7,033 nucleotides of DNA from Gemmatimonadales bacterium (GTDB lineage Bacteria > Gemmatimonadota > Gemmatimonadetes > Gemmatimonadales > GWC2-71-9), in the NCBI GenBank assembly GCA_013813145.1, contig JACCSE010000177.1:1-7033 (forward strand). The letters are read 5' to 3'. Shown here piece by piece: positions 1-5,620 of this stretch. Position numbers and translations under genes: made by a program. Position 1 is the stretch's first letter, and each line of letters opens with the position of its first letter. The notes beneath the pieces are model-generated. The model was given only the letters and a program-made list of their open reading frames with translations. It had not been told where the DNA came from and made no database searches.

Positions 1-11
1 GCCGCACACAC

Positions 12-1088
12 TCAACGCAACGGACCGATCCGCAGCTCCTCCGGTGGAATCCGCACCGTGAGCGCCGCCGCCGGACAGCGGCCCAAGGGCAGCCTGCCGA
101 GCTCTTCTTCCAGGTCGCCGGTCAGCACGTGGGCGAATCCGCGGCCGGCGCCGCCGCATCCTCCGCCTTCGATCGCGTACACCAGCCGGCGGCTGTCCAC
201 CGCGACGCCGGTGTTGTTGGGCACCGGCACGCCCTCGCCGGCCCCGCGCACGACCCTGTTGCTGTCGGTGTCGAACGCCAGCAATCCCTCCGCGATGGAG
301 CTGACGAAGACGCGGACTTCGCCGTCGGTGGCGACTTGGCCCGCCTCCCGGCCCAGCCCGGTAAAGCTGGCCAGCTCGATCCGCTCCACCGGATCCACGA
401 TCGAGAGCCGGCCCTGCTCCTCGAGGGTGCCGCCGGCCAGCACGATGTAGAGCGATCCGTCGCCGCCCACGGCGGCTGAGGATGCATTGCCGGGGCCGGA
501 GAGTGCGATGGAATCGATTCCCTCGGCCAACGCATTGATCGCCGGGTCGATGACCGTGAGCCAGCTCTCGCCCTGCGGCTGGCGTGCTACATCCAGATTC
601 CCGTTCAGGACGAAGACCCGGCCCCGGGTGAACACCACACCCTGTGGATGTGGCCCGACCGAAACGTCGGCGGTTTCCCCGGTCAGATAGTTGATCCGAG
701 AAACGGTATTGCGGTTCGGGTTGGCCACGTATGCGATGGAGTCGTCCACCATCGCGGCGCCGGTGGCGCCCGAGCCGGGCAGCGGGATCAGCCGCATCAC
801 CTGGCCGCTCCGCAGGTCCACCACCGCGGCGGCATCTCCGGGACCCAGGGGCACGATCGCCACGGCGCCGTGGGCCGCCAGACTCACCGGCTCCGAGCCG
901 TCCCCCCCGAGCGGAACCTCGACCGCCGTCTCCGGCGCGTCTACCGGGACGATGCTGAGGGAGTTCCCCCTGGTGTTCACCACGAGGAGCACCTCCACCG
1001 GATCGGGGAGAGGCGCGTTGGTGTCGGCGCAGGCGGCCAGGAAGCTGGCGCAGAACAATATGGCGGCGGACGGCCTGAATGAGGTCAT
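12..1088 (-). CDS. Seven-bladed YVTN/YncE-type beta-propeller lipoprotein, candidate BtuG-like cobalamin-capture protein
   Basis: The predicted product is 358 aa. The N-terminus is a lipoprotein signal: Arg5, a hydrophobic stretch at 8-19 and lipobox LAAC ending at Cys20. The rest splits into about seven similar blades of 40-50 residues, each with a 'Y/F-V-x-N ... D/N-x-x-T/S-G' pattern. Blade starts lie near residues 33, 76, 118, 157, 213, 258 and 302. Blade 3 is the clearest YVTN repeat (YVANPNRNTVSRINYLTGE). C311 and C338 could form a disulfide in the last blade. The ATG at 1088 is preferred because it alone places the signal peptide at the N-terminus; upstream in-frame starts (TTG 1211, ATG 1205) would add about 40 residues read from repeat-like DNA. 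No good Shine-Dalgarno is visible. The gene follows btuD on the same strand. In Bacteroides, BtuG is a surface seven-bladed propeller lipoprotein that binds B12 and caps BtuB, so fold plus context suggest an analogous role. Fold and lipidation are well supported; the B12 role is inference. Other YncE-like propellers have unrelated or unknown roles. Confidence 0.8.
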   Translation of the reverse strand: MTSFRPSAAILFCASFLAACADTNAPLPDPVEVLLVVNTRGNSLSIVPVDAPETAVEVPLGGDGSEPVSLAAHGAVAIVPLGPGDAAAVVDLRSGQVMRLIPLPGSGATGAAMVDDSIAYVANPNRNTVSRINYLTGETADVSVGPHPQGVVFTRGRVFVLNGNLDVARQPQGESWLTVIDPAINALAEGIDSIALSGPGNASSAAVGGDGSLYIVLAGGTLEEQGRLSIVDPVERIELASFTGLGREAGQVATDGEVRVFVSSIAEGLLAFDTDSNRVVRGAGEGVPVPNNTGVAVDSRRLVYAIEGGGCGGAGRGFAHVLTGDLEEELGRLPLGRCPAAALTVRIPPEELRIGPLR

Positions 1089-1220
1089 ATCGCTGGGGTG
1101 GTTTGGTTGGTCTTCGCGAGCCCATACGCAGGCGTCATCCCGAGAGGTGCCCGAGTGCGTCTGCCAACCGATCCCTCGCTCCGCTCTAAGGAATAGCGTA
1201 GTCATCCCCAAAGTTACGCC
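1089..1220. repeat. Intergenic region with degenerate dispersed-repeat-like sequence
   Basis: This 132-bp gap between btuD and the propeller gene holds GTCATCCC twice in direct orientation (1134-1141 and 1201-1208). Between them lies a block (1170-1187) whose minus strand reads AGAGCGGAGCGAGGGATC. These are the hallmark words of a GTCATCCTGAGCGAAGCGAAGGATC-like family of dispersed intergenic repeats that I recall from several GC-rich phyla. In that family the arms are usually inverted, whereas here both GTCATCCC copies face the same way, so this looks like a decayed or rearranged copy. The DNA is open in the frame of the propeller gene, but its translation does not resemble a signal peptide or domain. 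No cobalamin riboswitch B12 box is seen, and the gap is short for one. Confidence 0.45.
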
Positions 1221-1228
1221 TCATTCCT
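1189..1228 (-). other. Stem-loop across the btuD stop codon
   Basis: On the minus strand AGGAAT (1228-1223) can pair with ATTCCT (1194-1189), and GGCGTA (1220-1215) with TACGCT (1200-1195, one G-U pair). This leaves a 2-nt bulge and a 14-nt loop (1201-1214). The 5' arm includes the last two btuD codons, and the stop codon straddles the bulge. No U-tract follows, so this is not a standard Rho-independent terminator. It could attenuate transcription, stabilise the 3' end of the upstream mRNA, or be fortuitous. Confidence 0.35.
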
Positions 1229-2012
1229 CCAATTCTCCCGGACGGAGCGGGACCACCTGGGGCGACCCGTCACACCAGGTGGTGACCGCGATCGGCCACT
1301 CGAAGACCCGCCGCAGCACGTCCTTGCGCAGCACCTCCGCCGGAGTGCCCTCGGCCACCACCCGGCCCCCGTTGAGGAGCAGCATCCGGTCGGCGTACCG
1401 CGCGGCCAGATTAAGGTGGTGGGTGATCACCAGCCCCGCCAGACCGCCGTCCACCAGCTTCCGCACCAATTCGAACAGCTCCATCTCGTGTCGCACGTCG
1501 AGCGAGGCCGTCGGCTCGTCCAGCACCAGAAGCCGGGGCTCCTGGGCCAGCGCCCGGGCGATGCGCACCCGTTGCCACTCCCCGCCGCTGAGCGCGTCCA
1601 CCGGCCGGTGCGCCAGATCAGCGACGTCGCAGCGATCGAGGGCCTGTCGCACCGCATCGCGATCGCGCTCCGACGGCGCCGCGAACGGTCCGATACGGGC
1701 GTACCGGCCGAGCATCACCGTCTCCTCGACCGAGAGCGGGAAGACGCTCTCTTCCCGCTGCGACACCACGGCCAGCACCTGAGCGAGCTCGCCCCGCGGC
1801 CACCGCGACACCGGCCGGCCGTCGATTCGTATCTCGCCCGCCGCTACCGGCGAGAGCCCGGACACCGCCCGGACCAACGTCGTCTTGCCGCTGCCGTTGG
1901 GCCCGACCACCGCCACCAGCCGTGTCGCGTCGACCGAGCAGCTCGCCTCCAGGAGCGCGGCCGCGGCGGTTCCGGCGTAACGCACCGTCACGCCGCTGGC
2001 CTCGAGGATCAC
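1221..2012 (-). CDS. btuD: Cobalamin-type ABC importer, ATP-binding protein
   Basis: The 263-aa cytoplasmic ATPase powers uptake by the BtuCDF importer. All ABC motifs are present and intact: Walker A GPNGSGKTT (37-45), Q-loop Gln85 (VVSQRE), signature LSGGEWQRV (141-149), Walker B LLVLDEP (161-167), D-loop ASLD (169-172) and the H-loop histidine about residue 198 (ITHH). The length is typical of FecE/BtuD/HemV-type ATPases. An open frame continues upstream to 3035, but those residues are an out-of-frame reading of btuC. The start is GTG at 2012, which overlaps the btuC stop as GTGA and leaves an ABC N-terminus (VILEASGVTVRYAG). The family also serves haem and siderophore importers, so the B12 assignment rests on btuF and the neighbours. 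Two alternating dimer copies would sit under BtuC. Confidence 0.85.
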   Translation of the reverse strand: MILEASGVTVRYAGTAAAALLEASCSVDATRLVAVVGPNGSGKTTLVRAVSGLSPVAAGEIRIDGRPVSRWPRGELAQVLAVVSQREESVFPLSVEETVMLGRYARIGPFAAPSERDRDAVRQALDRCDVADLAHRPVDALSGGEWQRVRIARALAQEPRLLVLDEPTASLDVRHEMELFELVRKLVDGGLAGLVITHHLNLAARYADRMLLLNGGRVVAEGTPAEVLRKDVLRRVFEWPIAVTTWCDGSPQVVPLRPGELEE

Positions 2013-2983
2013 GCCAGCGTTCTCCGCAGCAGCAGCGCGAAAAGTGGAACTCCTACCAGCGCCGTGATCACTCCCACCGGCAACTCCAGCGGCCGCACCA
2101 CCGTCCGTGAGACCACGTCCGAGAGCACCAGGAATGCCCCGCCCGATAGAAAGACCAGCGGCAGCAGACTCCGGTGCAGGGGGCGCGAAACGGTGCGGAC
2201 CGCGTGAGGCACCACCAGCCCGACGAAGCCGATGATGCCGCACGCGGCGACGCTGGCGGCGGTCAGCAGCGCGGTGCAGAGGTACACCAGCCGCCGGGTG
2301 CGCTCCACCTCCGCGCCCAGGTGGTGCGCCGGCTCGTCTCCCAAGGCGATCAGATCGAGGGCGCGGGCCTGGTACCCGAGCCAGGCGAGCGGAGCGATCG
2401 CGTAGGCGGAGAACACGGCCAGGCTCTGCCACGAGGCCGCGCCGAAGCCGCCGAGCAGCCAGAGGAACGCATTGCGCACGCCGGCGGCGTCGGAGAGCAC
2501 CATGATCGCGCTCATCAGCGCACCGGCGAAGGAGCCGACAACGACGCCCGACAGGAGCAGCACCCGTGGATCGAGCCGGCGCCCGGCCGCCAGGCTCAGG
2601 CGGTAGACCAGCCCGACCGCCGCTAGCGCCCCGACGAACGCGGCGATCGGCACCGCCCACGGCGATGCGGCGCGGGACGCGATGGCCGTCACCGCACCGA
2701 GCCCGGCACCGCCCGAGAGCCCGAGCAGGTAGGGCTCCGCCAGCGGATTCCGGATCATCGCCTGAAGCGCCGCACCGCAGACGGCGAGGCTCCCGCCGAC
2801 GAGGAACGCCAGCAGCACGCGCGGTGCCCGGAGCTCGCGGACGATGACCGAGGACGGCGCGTCCGCGTGCCAGAGTCCCTGCCAGACCTCGGCCACACTC
2901 AGCGGCACGGCACCTGCCGCCAACCCCAGGGCGAGCGAACCAAGGATCGCGGCCGCCAACAGCGCCGCCCCTCGCGCTCTCAC
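2009..2983 (-). CDS. btuC: Cobalamin-type ABC importer, inner-membrane permease (FecCD family)
   Basis: The 324-aa product is a polytopic inner-membrane permease, close to the 326 aa of E. coli BtuC, for which about ten membrane helices are known. Family hallmarks are visible: an early 'RAPRVLLAFLVGGSLAVCGA' segment, then LQAMIRNPLAEPYLLGLSGG with the conserved NPLA-P motif, a GDEPAHHLG stretch matching the cytoplasmic loop that contacts the ATPase, and the late GIIGFVGLVVPHAVR motif. The start is GTG at 2983, overlapping the btuF stop as GTGA. It gives a short basic N-terminus (RARG) followed directly by the first helix. An in-frame ATG at 3112 would add 43 Pro/Arg-rich residues that are an alternate-frame reading of btuF. 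No strong Shine-Dalgarno precedes the start, consistent with coupling to btuF. Substrate specificity within FecCD (B12, haem or siderophore) cannot be read from this subunit alone. Confidence 0.86.
   Translation of the reverse strand: MRARGAALLAAAILGSLALGLAAGAVPLSVAEVWQGLWHADAPSSVIVRELRAPRVLLAFLVGGSLAVCGAALQAMIRNPLAEPYLLGLSGGAGLGAVTAIASRAASPWAVPIAAFVGALAAVGLVYRLSLAAGRRLDPRVLLLSGVVVGSFAGALMSAIMVLSDAAGVRNAFLWLLGGFGAASWQSLAVFSAYAIAPLAWLGYQARALDLIALGDEPAHHLGAEVERTRRLVYLCTALLTAASVAACGIIGFVGLVVPHAVRTVSRPLHRSLLPLVFLSGGAFLVLSDVVSRTVVRPLELPVGVITALVGVPLFALLLRRTLA
2021..2025 (-). promoter_or_regulatory. Ribosome binding site of btuD inside btuC
   Basis: The minus strand reads GGAGA, 8 nt before the GTG at 2012. 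This supports that start over the longer open frame, and shows that re-initiation at the GTGA overlap is helped by a real Shine-Dalgarno. Confidence 0.5.
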
Positions 2984-3849
2984 GGCGCGAGTCCGCGGAG
3001 GCGGCGAGCCAGCTCCCGGATCGCGGCCGGCGCACGCGGGCTCGGCCGGTTGAACTCCGACCCGGTGACGTGAAGGAATCGCCGCCGGCGCACCGCGGGC
3101 ACGACCTGCCATTCCGGTCGGTTCGCGAAGGCGGAGGGCCCGGCGGCCGTCGTCAGGATGACGTCCGGATCGCGCACCGCCACCGCCTCGATGCTGACCG
3201 CGCCGGCGCTCGCGGCCACGTCGGCGAACAGGTTCTCTCCGCCCGCACGCTCGACCAGCTCGTTGAGGAAGCTTCCCCGACCGATCGTCATCGGCGGCTG
3301 TTCCCAGACCAGCAGCAGCACCTCCGGCTTCGACCCACTCCGACCACCGCTCGCGGCGGCGAGCGCGGTGTCGAAGGCGGCGGTCACGCTGTCCGCCTCA
3401 CGCTCGTGGCCGGTCAGCCTGCCGAACAGGCCCGCCAGCCGGCCGACGTCTGCCAGCGCGTCGGTGTTGAGCCGGAGCGCCGGAACTCCCAGCTCGCGCA
3501 GACGGGCGGCGGCGGCGGCATGCTGGGCCGAGTTATAGAGGATGACGAGATCGGGCCGGCGGTCCAGGATCGCCTCCAGATTGGGGTTGATGCCGTCCCC
3601 CAGATTCGGCACCGTCTTCACCTCCGCGGGGTAATCGCACCAGGCTGTCCGGCCGACGAGCGCCCTTCTGGCCCCGATGGCGAAGAGGAGCTCGGTCGAG
3701 GCGGGAATGAGCGAGGCGACGCGGCGGGCCGGTACCTGGACGGCGACGGTGTCGCCGGCGTCGTCCACGATCAGTGTCGCGGCCGGGGCAGGCGCGGCCG
3801 GACCGCACGCCGCGACCAGCGCCAGCGGCACCGCTCCCCACCAGGTCAT
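2980..3849 (-). CDS. btuF: Periplasmic cobalamin-type substrate-binding protein, probably lipid-anchored
   Basis: The 289-aa product is a class III periplasmic binding protein (Peripla_BP_2) that would deliver the corrinoid to BtuCD. The first lobe shows 'RVASLIPASTELLFAIGA' (43-60), then the WCDYPAEV motif (70-77) typical of BtuF-like proteins, and 'NPNLEAILDRRPDLVI'. The second lobe shows VWEQPPMTIGRGSFLNELV (181-199) followed by AGGENLF. The end, FNRPSPRAPAAI, matches the family's closing R-P-G/S-P-R region. The N-terminus has a lipobox-like VAAC with Cys15, but no Lys or Arg before the hydrophobic segment, which is unusual. The ATG at 3849 overlaps the upstream stop as ATGA. A GTG at 3927 would extend the protein by 26 residues and supply Arg residues, but it lies deep inside the previous gene. 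Haem or iron-chelate binding remains possible; B12 is favoured by sequence flavour and context. Confidence 0.82.
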   Translation of the reverse strand: MTWWGAVPLALVAACGPAAPAPAATLIVDDAGDTVAVQVPARRVASLIPASTELLFAIGARRALVGRTAWCDYPAEVKTVPNLGDGINPNLEAILDRRPDLVILYNSAQHAAAAARLRELGVPALRLNTDALADVGRLAGLFGRLTGHEREADSVTAAFDTALAAASGGRSGSKPEVLLLVWEQPPMTIGRGSFLNELVERAGGENLFADVAASAGAVSIEAVAVRDPDVILTTAAGPSAFANRPEWQVVPAVRRRRFLHVTGSEFNRPSPRAPAAIRELARRLRGLAP

Positions 3850-5036
3850 CTGGCCGGTCCGCGGGCCGCCAGCATTGCCTCCAGCTCCGCCTTGAGCCGG
3901 GCCCGGTCTGCTTGATACCGACTCCACTCCGTCGCCTCTACTTCCGTCTCGCGCCCCAGGTATCGGGCGTCGAGCGCCGCGATCCGATCGAGAAGAGGAC
4001 CGGGGAACGCACTGTCCGGGGAGGCTGCCGCCGGAATGGGCCGGCGCGCCAGGATCTGCCAGGTTGCCACGGCCAGTCCAACGACCACGGCCGCGACCAA
4101 AGCTCCCAGCAGATCGAGCGGCGTCCCCGCCGTACTCGGCAGCCGCACGTCGATCACGGTTCCGGCCGCCAGCTGGCCGGTCCAGCGGCGGAAGTTCCGT
4201 CCTCCGATGACCTGGGTGTCCGCCAGGGTCAGCCCGTCGGCTCGAGCCGTGGCGCCGGGCTCCTCCAGCAGTACGTTGACCGTCCCTCCTTCCCGACCGA
4301 GGGGGAACGCCGCCTCGGTTCGATCGCCGGGCAGATGGTACTGCAGCGAAAGCTGCTTTTCGCCCGGGGCGATGGGCGCCGCGAGGAACACCGAGTCACC
4401 CCGCCGCTCGATCGCCTCGGGGGAGACGTCGCTCTCGCCAACGTCCAGTCCTTCGCTGGCCGCCGGCAACGGCCCCGACCACGAGGCCCCGAGCGTGTCC
4501 GGCGCCACACGCGCGAGCCGCCCGCCGTTCAGCAGCACGATCAGGTCGAGCACTTCGCGAGTGCCGTCTTCACCGGGCCGCGGGACCACCAGGTGCCGCG
4601 CCGAGAGCCCGACCGGCGTCGTGCTGGACGTATCGTACACGACCACTCGCACGCCCGTGTCAGGCGGCGCGGAGTCGAGCCGCACCGGCGCGGAGAAGTA
4701 CTCCAACCCACCGTACCGCGCGCTGAGCAGATAGAGGGCGCCACTGTCGGGGGTGAAGCGGAAACGGAATCGCCCACCGGCCCCCGAGAGCGTCGAGTCC
4801 ACCGGCCCTTGAGCCTCGGTTCCCACCCGGTGGAGCACCACCCGCACGCCAGGCACCGGCGTCGAATCGGCGGCCTCGGGGCGGATTACGCGGCCGGCAG
4901 CGATGGCTTGGGCGAAAAGGCGGTACTGCGGTACGGCGGTAAACAGCAGCAGCGCGAATACCGGCAGAATCGCGCCTGCCGTCCGATCACTGTGCCGCCG
5001 TACCGCCGTACCGCCGTACCGCCCAGCCACCCTCAC
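3846..5036 (-). CDS. Unrecognised single-pass membrane protein with carboxypeptidase-regulatory-like N-terminal domain
   Basis: The predicted product is 396 aa. I see an N-terminal signal peptide (basic residues up to Arg18, hydrophobic core AGAILPVFALLLF at 20-32, possible cleavage after FAQA near 44). An Ig-like carboxypeptidase-regulatory-type beta domain follows at about 47-125 (GRVIRP ... PVPGVRVVLHR ... GGRFRF). A second beta-rich region covers about 130-300 with no motif I recognise. A transmembrane helix spans about 306-330, and the last 65 residues are charged, helical and probably cytoplasmic (LLDRIAALDARYLG ... RLKAELEAML). The topology would be large domain outside, tail inside. 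The GTG at 5036 overlaps the upstream nuclease stop as GTGA; no later in-frame start keeps the signal peptide. The gene overlaps btuF by ATGA, so it is co-translated with the importer. It could be an accessory or sensing component of uptake, or an envelope protein sharing the transcript; the sequence does not decide. Much of the signal peptide is encoded by an 8-bp repeat array. Confidence 0.72.
   Translation of the reverse strand: MRVAGRYGGTAVRRHSDRTAGAILPVFALLLFTAVPQYRLFAQAIAAGRVIRPEAADSTPVPGVRVVLHRVGTEAQGPVDSTLSGAGGRFRFRFTPDSGALYLLSARYGGLEYFSAPVRLDSAPPDTGVRVVVYDTSSTTPVGLSARHLVVPRPGEDGTREVLDLIVLLNGGRLARVAPDTLGASWSGPLPAASEGLDVGESDVSPEAIERRGDSVFLAAPIAPGEKQLSLQYHLPGDRTEAAFPLGREGGTVNVLLEEPGATARADGLTLADTQVIGGRNFRRWTGQLAAGTVIDVRLPSTAGTPLDLLGALVAAVVVGLAVATWQILARRPIPAAASPDSAFPGPLLDRIAALDARYLGRETEVEATEWSRYQADRARLKAELEAMLAARGPAR
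4919..5023. repeat. Inverted array of 8-bp tandem repeats (GGCGGTAC / GTACCGCC)
   Basis: Plus-strand positions 5000-5023 are three perfect tandem copies of GTACCGCC. Positions 4919-4942 are three tandem copies of the reverse complement GGCGGTAC, with changes at 4927 and 4942. The arms can pair over 24 bp with 22 matches and a 57-nt loop (4943-4999). The structure lies inside the 5' end of the membrane-protein gene; its loop encodes most of the hydrophobic signal-peptide core, and the arms encode the flanking residues. It resembles REP/BIME-like intergenic palindromes in layout, but I cannot assign it to a named family. Confidence 0.75.
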
Positions 5037-5524
5037 GGATTGAACTTGCCGAAATCCTGCGGATCCATCCGCTCGAGATATTCCTTGAGCTTGTCCGCTT
5101 CGAGCGTGGGATCGGGGGAGGGTTCCTCGGTCTGGACGCCGCTCTCATCGAGCAGTTGGTCGCTCGTGAAGATGGGGGCCCGCATGCGGAGGGCGAGGGC
5201 GATGCTGTCCGACGGGCGGGCGTCCACCTGGAAGACGTGGTCCTCGCGCCGGATGAGCAGCTCGGCGAAGTAGGTGTTTTCCTTGACCGCGCTGATCACC
5301 ACCCGGCGCAGCTCGCCGCCGAGTCCGACGAGCACCTGCTTGAGCAGATCGTGGGTCAGCGGGCGCTGCGCCTTCATCCCCTGCAGCTCCATCGCGATCG
5401 CGCTCGCCTCGGCGGGGCCGATCCAGATGGGGAGCACCCGGGCCCCCTCCTTCTCCCGCAGGATCACGACCGGTGTGTTGGTGGTCCGATCGAGACCAAG
5501 GTGCGCGACGGTGACTTCGATCAT
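5033..5524 (-). CDS. Bifunctional nuclease family protein (DUF151/BFN domain)
   Basis: The 163-aa product has one BFN/DUF151 domain over residues 1-130. Hallmarks are VVILREKEGARVLPIWIGPAEASAI (about 19-43, start and end of the stretch), the R-P-L-THDL motif (54-60) and DARPSDSIALALR (101-113). The charged C-terminus ends KLKEYLERMDPQDFGKF, usual for stand-alone bacterial members. No UVR motif is present. Family members have been reported with DNase and RNase activity in plants, and a Thermotoga structure exists; the bacterial role is poorly defined. The ATG at 5524 is the natural start (MIEVTV). No Shine-Dalgarno precedes it, but an extended -10-like element ends 6 nt upstream, so a leaderless transcript is possible. 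The stop overlaps the next gene's GTG. Inverted repeat arrays lie on both sides. Confidence 0.88.
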   Translation of the reverse strand: MIEVTVAHLGLDRTTNTPVVILREKEGARVLPIWIGPAEASAIAMELQGMKAQRPLTHDLLKQVLVGLGGELRRVVISAVKENTYFAELLIRREDHVFQVDARPSDSIALALRMRAPIFTSDQLLDESGVQTEEPSPDPTLEADKLKEYLERMDPQDFGKFNP

Positions 5525-5530
5525 GGGGGA

Positions 5531-5559
5531 AGTCTAACAGGTCACAGGTCGCAGGTCGC
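5531..5559 (-). promoter_or_regulatory. Possible extended -10 promoter giving a leaderless nuclease mRNA
   Basis: On the minus strand TGTTAGACT (5539-5531) fits an extended -10 (TG-n-TAGACT). The 6 nt between it and the ATG at 5524 would put the transcription start at the start codon. A weak -35 candidate, GCGACC (5559-5554, 3 of 6 to TTGACA, 17-bp spacer), falls inside the 7-bp repeat array. The absence of a Shine-Dalgarno agrees with a leaderless start. Readthrough from ahcY is the alternative. Confidence 0.3.
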
Positions 5560-5620
5560 AGGTCTGGATGCTCGCGGGTCCGAGAAGACCTGAGACTTGG
5601 GACCTGCGACCTGCGACCTC
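5538..5620. repeat. Inverted array of 7-bp tandem repeats (CAGGTCG / CGACCTG)
   Basis: Four tandem 7-bp units of CAGGTCN run from 5538 to 5565. Five inverted units (AGACCTG, AGACTTG, GGACCTG, CGACCTG, CGACCTC) run from 5586 to 5620. Pairing 5538-5565 with 5586-5613 gives a 28-bp stem with 24 matches and a 20-nt loop, and within the loop CTCG (5571-5574) can pair with CGAG (5581-5584). The array fills most of the gap between ahcY and the nuclease gene, and its last unit overlaps the ahcY stop. As RNA it would be a strong hairpin directly after ahcY, but without a proper U-tract. It may attenuate or protect transcripts. Confidence 0.75.

Noticed and set aside
1..11. Possible start of the next gene (GTG directly after the propeller stop)
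   Set aside because: Only three codons are in the window and no Shine-Dalgarno is clear, so nothing can be supported.
1089..1211. Upstream starts for the propeller lipoprotein (TTG 1211, ATG 1205)
   Set aside because: They would bury the lipoprotein signal about 40 residues inside the protein and translate repeat-like intergenic DNA.
1089..1220. Cobalamin riboswitch upstream of the propeller gene
   Set aside because: I found no convincing B12-box sequence, and the 132-bp gap is short for the class. A divergent element cannot be fully excluded by eye.
691..1782. Long plus-strand open frame of 363 codons
   Set aside because: It runs antisense across the propeller gene, the intergenic gap and btuD, and its translation is Ser/Arg/Thr-rich low-complexity. 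It is a GC-driven shadow of minus-strand genes with clear family motifs.
2013..3035. N-terminal extension of the btuD frame (340 extra codons)
   Set aside because: It is the alternate frame of btuC, Arg/Gly/Ala-rich and without motifs. The ABC domain begins at the GTG at 2012, which has a GGAGA and a 4-nt overlap.
3774..5273. Plus-strand open frame of 499 codons
   Set aside because: It is antisense to btuF, the membrane protein and the nuclease. The translation is Arg/Pro/Gly/His-rich with no domain signature, as expected opposite high-GC coding DNA.
5538..5620. CRISPR array
   Set aside because: The units are 7 bp, contiguous and inverted about a centre, with no spacers; no cas genes are present.
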